From: Candidatus Gallimonas intestinigallinarum
Lineage (GTDB): Bacteria; Bacillota_A; Clostridia; Christensenellales; Borkfalkiaceae
Reading direction: 5' to 3'
DNA length: 12,455 nucleotides
Assembly (NCBI GenBank): GCA_019116405.1
Contig: DXBS01000113.1
Coordinates: forward strand, 1-12,455
Part shown: positions 7,009-12,455 of the stretch, piece by piece
Layout of the letters: the number at the start of each line of letters is the position of its first letter
Position numbering within the stretch: the stretch's first letter is position 1
The notes under the pieces: generated by a model
What the model was told of the DNA's origin: nothing
Database searches by the model: none
What the model saw: the letters and a program-made list of their open reading frames with translations, nothing else
Program-made: the position numbers and the translations under genes

Positions 7009-8838
7009 ATGGTCAGAGAAGATTTAAGAAACATTGCGATCATCGCCCACGTCGACCACGGCAAGACGACGCTGGTCGATCAGATGCTCAAACAGGCGGG
7101 CACCTTCCGCGAAAACCAGGTCGTCGAGGAGCGCGTCATGGACTCGGGCGCTCTCGAGCGCGAGCGCGGCATCACCATTCTTGCCAAGAATACGTCCATT
7201 CACTATAAGGGCGTCAAGATCAATATTGTCGATACGCCCGGTCACGCCGATTTCTCGGGCGAAGTGGAACGCGTTCTGAAAATGGTCTCGGGCGTGCTCA
7301 TCCTTGTGGACGCCGCAGAGGGTCCCATGCCTCAGACGCGCTTTGTTACGCAGAAGGCGCTGGAGATGGGCTTGAAACTCATCATCGTTGTCAACAAGAT
7401 CGACCGCCCCGATGCGCGCATTAAAGAGGTTATCGACGAAGTATTGGAGCTGCTTATGGATCTGGACGCTTCGGATGACCAGCTCGAGAGCCCGTTCGTG
7501 TTCTGTTCGGGCAGGGACGGCACGGCGTCCCTCGATGAACACAAAGCGGGCAATGACTTAACGCCTCTTTTTGATACCATTCTCACGCAGTTCCCGCCCC
7601 TCGAGATGGACGAGACGGGACCCTTGCAGATTCTGGTCTCTTCCATTGACTACAACGAGTATGTTGGCAGGATCGGCATCGGCAGAGTGGAGCGCGGCGT
7701 CGCCAAAGTGGGCGCGGACGTCATCGCCTGCAACTACAATCACCCCGAGGTCGCCGTGCGCGGCAAGATCGTCAATCTGTATGAGATCGAGGGGCTCAAC
7801 CGTGTCCCATGCGAGAGCGCCTCTGCGGGCGATATCGTCTGCTTCTCCGGACTGGAAAAGATCAATATCGGCGATACCGTCTGCGCATCCGACTGCGTCG
7901 ACCCCGTTGCGTTCGTCAAGATCTCCGATCCCACGGTGGAGATGATCTTCTCCGTCAACGATTCGCCGTTTGCGGGCAAGGAGGGCAAGTTCGTCACGAC
8001 CCGCCACCTGCGTGACAGGCTGTATCGTGAACTGCTGCGCGACGTCTCGCTGCGCGTCGAGGACACCGACTCCGCGGATTCCTTCCGCGTCAGCGGCAGA
8101 GGGGAGATGCACCTCTCCATCCTCATTGAGACGATGCGCCGCGAGGGATATGAATTCCAGGTCAGTTCTCCCAAGGTGCTCTATAAGGAGATCGACGGCG
8201 TGCGCTACGAGCCCATCGAGCGCCTCATTGTCGACGTTCCCGAGGATGTGACCGGCCCCGTGTTCCAGAGCATGGGCGAGCGGAAGGGAGAGCTGCTTCA
8301 TATGAGCGCAATGGGTTCTCGTATGCGCCTTGAATTCCTTGTCCCCGCGCGCGGTCTGTTCGGCTATAAGAGCGAATTTCTGACGGACACCAAGGGCGAG
8401 GGCGTCATGAGCTCGGTGTTCTTTGAGTACCAGCCCTACAAGGGCGAGATCAAGCGCCGCGATACCGGATCCCTCGTCGCGTTTGAATCGGGCGAGGCGG
8501 TCACATACGGGCTCTTCAACGCGCAGGGCAGAGGCACGCTGTTTATTACGCCCGGTACGCCCGTGTATGAGGGCATGGTCGTCGGGTGCTCGCCCAAGGA
8601 CGAGGACATCAACGTCAACGTCTGCAAGACCAAACATCTGACGAATACGCGTTCCTCCTCTTCGGACGACGCGCTGCGGCTCATTCCGCCCAAGAAGCTC
8701 AGCCTTGAGGAGGCGCTTGAGTTCATCGGGGACGATGAGCTGCTGGAAATTACGCCGCTCAATGTGCGCATTCGCAAGCGCATCCTGGACTCTGAACTTC
8801 GGGCAAAGGCGCGCGCCAAGGCAAAACTACAGGCTTAA
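7009..8838 (+). CDS. typA: Ribosome-associated translational GTPase TypA/BipA
   Basis: TypA/BipA is an EF-G-like GTPase that acts on the ribosome, aids 50S assembly and matters under cold and other stress. The 609-residue length is typical. GTPase motifs: G1 AHVDHGKT (13-20), switch I with RGIT (53-56), G3 DTPGHADF (75-82), G4 NKID (129-132). Domain II, the EF-G III/V-like domains and the TypA C-terminal domain follow (RGLFGYKSEFLTDTKGEG; TKHLTNTRSSSSDDALRL). ATG 7009 is chosen for its AGAGG site (5 bases away). The 32-codon in-frame extension upstream would start in the folA terminator. The gene stands alone between two terminators. Confidence 0.97.
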   Translation: MVREDLRNIAIIAHVDHGKTTLVDQMLKQAGTFRENQVVEERVMDSGALERERGITILAKNTSIHYKGVKINIVDTPGHADFSGEVERVLKMVSGVLILVDAAEGPMPQTRFVTQKALEMGLKLIIVVNKIDRPDARIKEVIDEVLELLMDLDASDDQLESPFVFCSGRDGTASLDEHKAGNDLTPLFDTILTQFPPLEMDETGPLQILVSSIDYNEYVGRIGIGRVERGVAKVGADVIACNYNHPEVAVRGKIVNLYEIEGLNRVPCESASAGDIVCFSGLEKINIGDTVCASDCVDPVAFVKISDPTVEMIFSVNDSPFAGKEGKFVTTRHLRDRLYRELLRDVSLRVEDTDSADSFRVSGRGEMHLSILIETMRREGYEFQVSSPKVLYKEIDGVRYEPIERLIVDVPEDVTGPVFQSMGERKGELLHMSAMGSRMRLEFLVPARGLFGYKSEFLTDTKGEGVMSSVFFEYQPYKGEIKRRDTGSLVAFESGEAVTYGLFNAQGRGTLFITPGTPVYEGMVVGCSPKDEDINVNVCKTKHLTNTRSSSSDDALRLIPPKKLSLEEALEFIGDDELLEITPLNVRIRKRILDSELRAKARAKAKLQA

Positions 8839-8840
8839 CG

Positions 8841-8868
8841 AAAAATCCCGCAGCATGCGGGATTTTTT
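8841..8868 (+). terminator. Intrinsic terminator after typA
   Basis: A 12-bp perfect stem (AAAAATCCCGCA / TGCGGGATTTTT) with a three-base loop, ending in six T. The A-run on its left arm would let it act on the minus strand too. It begins two bases after the typA stop. Confidence 0.92.
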
Positions 8869-8888
8869 GAATGTTTCCCGCATAGAGT
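8860..8888 (+). promoter_or_regulatory. Possible sigma-E-type promoter for yabP-yabQ
   Basis: CATAGAGT (8881-8888) resembles the -10 of mother-cell sigma-E promoters (CATACA-T). GGATTTT (8860-8866) is a partial match to the -35 at 14 bp spacing and lies in the typA terminator arm. In Bacillus yabP and yabQ are sigma-E dependent, which makes this plausible but not proven. The predicted start falls at about the first yabP ATG. Confidence 0.35.
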
Positions 8889-8893
8889 AGAGT

Positions 8894-9154
8894 ATGCAGG
8901 GTGAAGTCAGGCAAAGTATGCTTACCTTAGAAAATCAAAGCAAGCTGACTCTTACGGGCGTGGAGCGCGTGGACAGTTTTTCAGACCATACGATCATGCT
9001 CACCGTCAACGGTCAGAAGGTGCGCATTGACGGCAGCAAACTCAAGGTGCTCTCTTTTTCGGAGGGGAGCGGGAACTTCGCGGCGAGCGGGCAGGTGGAT
9101 GCAGTGCGCTATTCCTCCGGGCAGGGGGCAGGCATCAAGCGGCTGTTCAAATGA
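8894..9154 (+). CDS. yabP: YabP family sporulation protein
   Basis: YabP is a mother-cell protein needed for spore coat/cortex formation in Bacillus; its molecular role is unknown. The 86-residue product has the family core: LENQSKLTLTGVERVDSF, a beta-rich middle part, and a C-terminal GAGIKRLFK like the FFSKLFR ending of YabP. Two starts are possible. ATG 8894 has no ribosome-binding site. ATG 8918 has AGGC seven bases upstream and would give 78 residues, still covering the conserved core. If transcription starts near 8894 the internal start is the more natural one. It overlaps yabQ by ATGA. The yabP-yabQ-divIC order supports the identification. Confidence 0.88.
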   Translation: MQGEVRQSMLTLENQSKLTLTGVERVDSFSDHTIMLTVNGQKVRIDGSKLKVLSFSEGSGNFAASGQVDAVRYSSGQGAGIKRLFK

Positions 9155-9534
9155 GTGGGATCGACACATTCTATGTCTTTCTTGTCTCTGTCGCCTGCGG
9201 GACGGCAGGGGGGCTTTTGTATGATGCAGTGACGCTTTTGCGCAGTCCGTTTGGCGGGAAGTGGGTGCGCTATGGGGCGGACCTTTTCTTTTGTGGTCTG
9301 TTTGCCGCCCTCTATCTTTGGGTGAGTGTCGCACTCGGGTTCCCCGCCTTGCGGCTGTATGCGTTTTGCGCCTGTCTCATTGGCTTTTGGCTGTACGCAA
9401 AAAGTTTTCATAAAATTGTTGCATTTCTTGCAAAAAAGATTTATAATAGGAGAAAACCGATACAAAAGGGAAAGAAATTATGCCAAAAAAGAGGGGCACG
9501 CGACTTACGGAGGAAAAAGTCAGAAGGATCGTGA
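9151..9534 (+). CDS. yabQ: YabQ family sporulation membrane protein
   Basis: YabQ is a membrane protein of the outer forespore membrane, required for coat and cortex assembly in Bacillus. The 127-residue product has three hydrophobic segments (about 5-28, 43-63, 67-85). Family features are GTAGGLLYDAVTLLR (17-31), a buried Asp (D44), and GFPALRLYAF (63-72). A strongly basic tail (95-124) follows. It starts in the yabP stop codon (ATGA), so it is translationally coupled. Its 3' end overlaps divIC by 55 bases, an unusually long overlap. A TATAAT promoter lies inside the gene. Confidence 0.87.
   Translation: MSGIDTFYVFLVSVACGTAGGLLYDAVTLLRSPFGGKWVRYGADLFFCGLFAALYLWVSVALGFPALRLYAFCACLIGFWLYAKSFHKIVAFLAKKIYNRRKPIQKGKKLCQKRGARDLRRKKSEGS
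9419..9447 (+). promoter_or_regulatory. Sigma-A promoter inside yabQ, upstream of divIC
   Basis: TTGCAT (9419-9424), a 17-bp spacer, and a perfect TATAAT (9442-9447). The predicted start near 9454 gives a 26-base leader with the AAGGGAAA ribosome-binding site of divIC (ATG 9480). It would let the division gene be expressed in growing cells independently of the sporulation genes in front. Confidence 0.65.
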
Positions 9535-9758
9535 CGGGCGCGACCGTCGCGGGCGTTCTTCTGATCATTTTTCTCGTCGCCATTCTCATCGTGCAGTTCG
9601 TGCAGATCGGCATCGTCAACCAAAAACGGGCGGAGTATGATGCGCTCATCGAACAGTACAATGAGATGATCGAGTCGGGCGAAAACAGCCTCGAACTTCT
9701 GCAATTGGAGGAGACGTTGCGCAGTCTTGCCATGGAAAACGGTTGGACGGCGCCGTAA
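9480..9758 (+). CDS. divIC: DivIC/FtsB-like septum formation protein
   Basis: DivIC/FtsB proteins are bitopic membrane proteins that join FtsL and FtsQ/DivIB in the division complex. The 92-residue product has a short basic cytoplasmic tail (1-17), one transmembrane helix (about 18-43), and a coiled-coil-like heptad region (46-82). It ends in LRSLAMENGW, like the conserved LARE-G ending of the family. An AAGGGAAA site lies seven to nine bases before ATG 9480. It follows yabP and yabQ as in Bacillus and many Clostridia. Four bases separate it from the ppx/gppA gene. FtsL would look similar, but the gene order favours DivIC. Confidence 0.85.
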   Translation: MPKKRGTRLTEEKVRRIVTGATVAGVLLIIFLVAILIVQFVQIGIVNQKRAEYDALIEQYNEMIESGENSLELLQLEETLRSLAMENGWTAP

Positions 9759-9762
9759 CAAC

Positions 9763-10617
9763 ATGAAGTACGCAGTTATCGATATAGGATCCAATTCCGT
9801 TCGCCTGATGCTTTGGGCGAACGGTACTTTGTATAAAAAGGTGATTACAACGCGGCTCGCACAGGGGCTTGCGGCAAGCGGCATGATCTGCGATGAGGCG
9901 TCTGCACGCACCGTTGCGGCGATTGCCGAACTCGCGGCGGAGGGCAGACGGGAAGGCGCGCAGGTATTAGCATTTGCAACGGCCGCCGTGCGCTCTGCAA
10001 GAAACGGCAGCGATTTCTGCGCGCGCGTCAAAGAGGCGTGCGGGATCGAGGTGGACGTCATTGCCGGCGAAGAGGAAGCGCTTCTCGGGATCTATGGCGC
10101 GCTCGGAACGCGGGACGGCGGCACGATCGATATCGGCGGTGCGAGCACGGAGGTGTGCATCCGCGCGCATGGGAAGATCGCCTTTGCGACCAGCCTGAAT
10201 ATCGGCGTCGTGCGCCTGTTTGATCGGTGCGGACAGGATGCGGACAAGCTGCGCGCCGTCGTGCGTGAGGAGACCGCGCCGCTTGCGGGCGTGACTTGTG
10301 CGGGTACAATGTATGCGATCGGTGGGACGGCATCCACTTTGGCGAGCATCAAACTCGGGCTCACGGAGTATGACGCCGCCAAACTCAACGGACTTTCGCT
10401 TTCCGCAGACTATTTGGATGAAGTTGCCGCGCACCTGCTTGCCCTAACCGTGGAGGAGCGCAAACAAATCCCGGGAATGGACCTCCGCCGCGCCGACGTC
10501 ATTGCGGGCGGGGCGGTGCTTCTCAGTGAAATTGTGCATGCGTTCGGCTTAAACGAGGTGAAATTTTCCGACGGCGACAACCTGGAAGGCTACCTCGTGG
10601 CGAGGGGGCTGGCGTGA
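9763..10617 (+). CDS. Ppx/GppA family phosphatase
   Basis: The family holds exopolyphosphatases and pppGpp 5'-phosphohydrolases with the actin-like ATPase fold. The 284-residue product has phosphate 1 motif IDIGSNSVRLML (6-17), AGEEEA (101-106) with the catalytic glutamate region, phosphate 2 motif TIDIGGASTE (121-130), and adenosine-side motif AIGGTASTLA (185-194). It is the short, two-domain form (about 300) without the C-terminal domains of E. coli Ppx/GppA. Polyphosphate and pppGpp cannot be told apart from sequence. ATG 9763 is taken because the frame before it lies in divIC. No strong ribosome-binding site is seen, so coupling to divIC is likely. The stop overlaps the next start (GTGA). 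Confidence 0.92.
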   Translation: MKYAVIDIGSNSVRLMLWANGTLYKKVITTRLAQGLAASGMICDEASARTVAAIAELAAEGRREGAQVLAFATAAVRSARNGSDFCARVKEACGIEVDVIAGEEEALLGIYGALGTRDGGTIDIGGASTEVCIRAHGKIAFATSLNIGVVRLFDRCGQDADKLRAVVREETAPLAGVTCAGTMYAIGGTASTLASIKLGLTEYDAAKLNGLSLSADYLDEVAAHLLALTVEERKQIPGMDLRRADVIAGGAVLLSEIVHAFGLNEVKFSDGDNLEGYLVARGLA

Positions 10618-11396
10618 AGCGGAATTTCTATCACATTTTCTGCGCGCTCTTTGTCCTGCTTGTATGCGCAGGTTGGGCGGCGCTGACTGTCTTTGAGATC
10701 GCGAAAACGGACAATATCGCGGTACCTATCGTACTTTTGTGTCTGGCCGCATGCTTTGCGCTTCTGCGCCTTGACAGCCTCGTCCATGAAAGCGGGCATC
10801 TTATCTTCGGCTTGTTTGCGGGACTCAGACTTCGCAGGGTCGCCTTCGGCTGGGTGAGCTTTGGCGATGGGGGCGTGCGCTTCGGAAGCCGCAGCGTGGC
10901 TGGTGAGACGCAGTTTTCGCTCAAAAAGCCGCAGGGCGCGCACGCAAAGCTGATCGCGGCGACTGTGGGCGGACCTATCCTCGGCATTGTGTTCGGTGTG
11001 TCCATGCTTGCGCTTTATTTCGTCTTGCCGATGCATCCCGCGCTCACTTTTTTTACGCTCTATGCGCTCTGGTGCCTTGCAGAGGGGGTCATGGAACTTC
11101 TCCCTGCGCAGCTTGCCGCTGGCAAGACGGACGGGCTCGTGCTTAAAGAACTCATCCAAAGGACGGGGGAGACGGAGGTTGCCATCCGCATCATGCAGGC
11201 GCAGCTGCTTGCAAAGGACGGGGATTTCTCGCATGTGTCTCGCGCGTTGCTCTACGACGTGCCCGTCGTCCGGGCGGACAGCCCCGCGTTTTCGGAGCTG
11301 CTGAAGTTGCGCGCCGCCTGGTGTGAATTTTTCGGGGACAAAGCAGGAGTTTCAGAGGCGCAGACACGGCTGCAAACGATTGCACAGGAAGATTGA
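10614..11396 (+). CDS. M50-like integral membrane metalloprotease, function unknown
   Basis: A 260-residue membrane protein with about four hydrophobic segments (6-28, 35-52, 113-138, 142-162). HESGH at 58-62 fits the zinc-binding HExxH motif. A conserved-looking LLPAQLAAGKTDG (162-174) places an Asp-Gly near the end of a membrane helix, as in the third zinc ligand region of M50 site-2 proteases. This layout suggests an intramembrane or membrane-embedded peptidase. It is followed by an about 85-residue soluble helical tail, possibly a TPR-like pair. It begins with GTG inside the ppx stop, so it is translationally coupled to the phosphatase. Its substrate is unknown. A SpoIVFB-like role in sporulation is possible from the neighbourhood but not shown. 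Confidence 0.75.
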   Translation: MKRNFYHIFCALFVLLVCAGWAALTVFEIAKTDNIAVPIVLLCLAACFALLRLDSLVHESGHLIFGLFAGLRLRRVAFGWVSFGDGGVRFGSRSVAGETQFSLKKPQGAHAKLIAATVGGPILGIVFGVSMLALYFVLPMHPALTFFTLYALWCLAEGVMELLPAQLAAGKTDGLVLKELIQRTGETEVAIRIMQAQLLAKDGDFSHVSRALLYDVPVVRADSPAFSELLKLRAAWCEFFGDKAGVSEAQTRLQTIAQED

Positions 11397-11403
11397 TGGC
11401 ATG

Positions 11404-11426
11404 AAAAAAGACGCCGTCATGGCGCC
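11404..11426 (-). terminator. Terminator of the XRE gene, between convergent genes
   Basis: Read on the minus strand: GGCGCC, a five-base loop, GGCGTC (six pairs, one G-U), then six T. The same hairpin read on the plus strand has a mismatch and only a TGTTGTTGT tail, so it is a poor terminator for the M50 protease gene. Confidence 0.65.
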
Positions 11427-11462
11427 TGTTGTTGTGCCGATATGTAAGCGCAAACAGCGTGG

Positions 11463-11666
11463 TTAATCGACGAGTCCGAGAAGGTAATCGGATGAAACGT
11501 TGAAGTAGCGTGCAAGCTTTGCGATATTGCTTGCCGTGGGATCACTCTTGTTTGTTTCCCAGTAGCAGATAATGCCAAGACTGACATTGAGGTCCTTTGC
11601 GACGGTCGCCTGAGAAAGGCCGCGCTCTTTTCTAAGCTGAATAAGTCTTTCGGAAAAAATTTTCAT
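11463..11666 (-). CDS. Small XRE-family helix-turn-helix regulator
   Basis: The 67-residue protein is a single Cro/CI-type DNA-binding domain: LIQLRKERGLSQATVAKDLNVSLGIICYWETNKSDPTASNIAKLARYFNVSSDYLLGL in overview (residues 8-66; helix-turn-helix at about 19-38). There is no added sensor domain. It has its own promoter, with TATAAT six bases before the ATG, and so probably a leaderless mRNA. A perfect dyad lies on the -10 box, which suggests self-repression. It is divergent from the tyrosine phosphatase gene and could also control it (inference). Confidence 0.92.
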   Translation of the reverse strand: MKIFSERLIQLRKERGLSQATVAKDLNVSLGIICYWETNKSDPTASNIAKLARYFNVSSDYLLGLVD

Positions 11667-11669
11667 GCC

Positions 11670-11680
11670 AGTATTATACT
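11670..11680. promoter_or_regulatory. Candidate operator: perfect dyad over the XRE -10 box
   Basis: AGTAT-T-ATACT is an 11-base perfect inverted repeat that covers the whole -10 hexamer (11673-11678) of the XRE gene. Binding here would block RNA polymerase. Short palindromes rich in A and T also arise by chance, and a -10 box biases toward them. Confidence 0.4.
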
Positions 11681-11701
11681 CGCAATCAATATATTTTGCA
11701 A
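11673..11701 (-). promoter_or_regulatory. Sigma-A promoter, leaderless for the XRE gene
   Basis: On the minus strand: TTGCAA (11701 to 11696), 17 bases, TATAAT (11678 to 11673), then six bases (ACTGGC) to the ATG at 11666. Transcription would start at or next to the start codon, with no ribosome-binding site. Confidence 0.8.
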
Positions 11702-11752
11702 CTTATTTCAAATGCGAAAGTGAAAATAACATAGATTGCAGGGAGTTTTTTC

Positions 11753-12217
11753 ATGATCAATGTGCTCTTCGTGTGCCACGGCAATATCTGCCGCTCCACG
11801 ATGGCGGAAAGTGTATTTACTGATCTTATAAACAGGCGCGGGCTTTCTAAAAAGTTTGCCATTTCTTCGGCGGCGACGCATACGGACGAGCTGGGAAATC
11901 CGCCGCACTACGGGACGCGGGAAAAGCTGCGCCGCGAGAATATTCCGCTCGTGCCGCACAGGGCGCGCCTCTTGACGCGTGACGACGGCGAGAAGTATGA
12001 CTATATCATCGGCATGGACGAGGAGAATTTGCGGCACATGAAGCGCATCCTTGGGACGGCATATGAGGGTAAGATCTCGCTGCTCCTGGACTATAGCTCG
12101 CATCCGCGCGCGATCGCCGATCCCTGGTACACCGGAAACTTTGATGCGACGTATGACGATGTCAGAGAGGGCTGTGAAGCTTTCCTTGGATGGCTGCAAC
12201 GGGAGAAGAATTTATGA
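11753..12217 (+). CDS. Low-molecular-weight protein tyrosine phosphatase
   Basis: A 154-residue cytoplasmic phosphatase of the LMW-PTP/arsenate-reductase fold. The N-terminal phosphate loop VCHGNICRS gives catalytic Cys8 and Arg14, with Ser15. The usual CLGN is CHGN. The general acid is D123 in ADPWYTGNF (a DPW/DPY loop), which indicates a true tyrosine phosphatase rather than an arsenate reductase. AGGGAG lies about nine bases before ATG 11753. No convincing sigma-A promoter was found in the 86-base gap upstream. Its stop overlaps the next start (ATGA), which ties it to a glycosidase gene, an unusual partner. Confidence 0.93.
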   Translation: MINVLFVCHGNICRSTMAESVFTDLINRRGLSKKFAISSAATHTDELGNPPHYGTREKLRRENIPLVPHRARLLTRDDGEKYDYIIGMDEENLRHMKRILGTAYEGKISLLLDYSSHPRAIADPWYTGNFDATYDDVREGCEAFLGWLQREKNL

Positions 12218-12455
12218 CGACAAAACTCCGCGCACTGCCTTTGGGCAGTATCGTAATGCGCGATCAATATCTTGAGAACGCACTCGACAAGGAGATCGAT
12301 TACTTATTATCGCTCGACGTCGGGCGTTTTCTTGCAGGATTTTACGAGAATGCGGGCATCTCTACGCCCTATGTCCGCTACGGCGGCTGGGAGAATAAGC
12401 TGATCGCGGGCCACTGCCCCGGGCACTATCTCTCCGCACTCGCACAGGCGTCCTG
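12214..12455 (+). CDS. GH127-type glycosidase (beta-L-arabinofuranosidase-like), N-terminal fragment
   Basis: The first 80 residues of a protein cut by the right edge. The fragment has ENALDKEIDYLLSLDVGRFLAGFYENAGI, then YGGWE (56-60) and AGHCPGHYLSALA (65-77). This matches, from memory, the N-terminal pattern of the GH127/DUF1680 family (N..YLL.LD..R.L..F...AG, Y-GGWE, GH..GHYLSALA). The catalytic Cys and Glu would lie downstream and are not visible. ATG 12214 overlaps the phosphatase stop. GGGAGAAG lies just upstream as the ribosome-binding site. There is no signal peptide, so an intracellular enzyme acting on imported plant oligosaccharides is likely (inference). Confidence 0.8.
   Translation, partial: MTTKLRALPLGSIVMRDQYLENALDKEIDYLLSLDVGRFLAGFYENAGISTPYVRYGGWENKLIAGHCPGHYLSALAQAS

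Noticed and set aside
7558..8637. 359-codon minus-strand open frame opposite typA
   Set aside because: A GC-rich antisense shadow. It has no recognisable motif, and TypA is unmistakable on the other strand.
11696..11737. Shared palindromic -35 (TTGCAA) serving the divergent phosphatase gene
   Set aside because: No acceptable -10 lies 16-18 bases away on the plus strand. Candidates such as TAACAT (11727) or TAGATT (11732) have poor -35 partners.
1..12455. CRISPR, insertion sequence, prophage, toxin-antitoxin or defence island
   Set aside because: No direct-repeat arrays, transposase motifs or phage genes were seen. The lone XRE gene has no toxin-like partner next to it.

Overview
The window is an ordinary-looking chromosomal segment from a GC-rich, spore-forming member of the Bacillota, most likely a Clostridia/Christensenellales-type gut lineage. 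The lineage call is inference from gene order (secG-rnr; yabP-yabQ-divIC), clostridial-type variants of ThyA and of the shikimate kinase-like protein, and strong sigma-A promoters. I saw no mobile element, CRISPR array, tRNA or rRNA.

Layout. Positions 1-2145 (minus strand) hold rnr (RNase R, cut by the left edge) downstream of secG, with a hairpin between them. Positions 2146-2338 are an AT-rich divergent promoter region. Positions 2339-6899 (plus strand) are a co-directional run: an AroK-like kinase, a PanE-like reductase, gltX, thyA and folA (the last two overlapping by ATGA), closed by a strong terminator at 6909-6936. typA/bipA (7009-8838) is a separate unit with its own promoter and terminator. 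Positions 8894-11396 are a tightly packed cluster: yabP and yabQ (spore coat morphogenesis), divIC/ftsB-like (division), a Ppx/GppA phosphatase and an M50-like membrane metalloprotease. It ends at a terminator hairpin facing a small XRE regulator gene on the minus strand (11463-11666). Divergent from that regulator, a low-molecular-weight tyrosine phosphatase gene (11753-12217) overlaps the start of a GH127-type glycosidase gene that runs off the right edge.

Most notable points. (1) Two genes, the AroK-like kinase and the XRE regulator, have a consensus TATAAT exactly six bases before their ATG, with a -35 at 17 bp spacing and no room for a ribosome-binding site. This predicts leaderless mRNAs. 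(2) The AroK-like kinase lacks the shikimate-binding arginine that follows the Phe of the classic F-R motif and has GGS in place of GGG, so its substrate may not be shikimate. (3) A TATAAT promoter inside yabQ seems placed to give vegetative expression of divIC and the genes after it, apart from a possible sporulation-type promoter of yabP. (4) A perfect dyad covers the -10 box of the XRE gene, a candidate self-operator. No dramatic new multi-gene system is evident. The most system-like unknown is the ppx/M50-protease pair tied to the divIC cluster.
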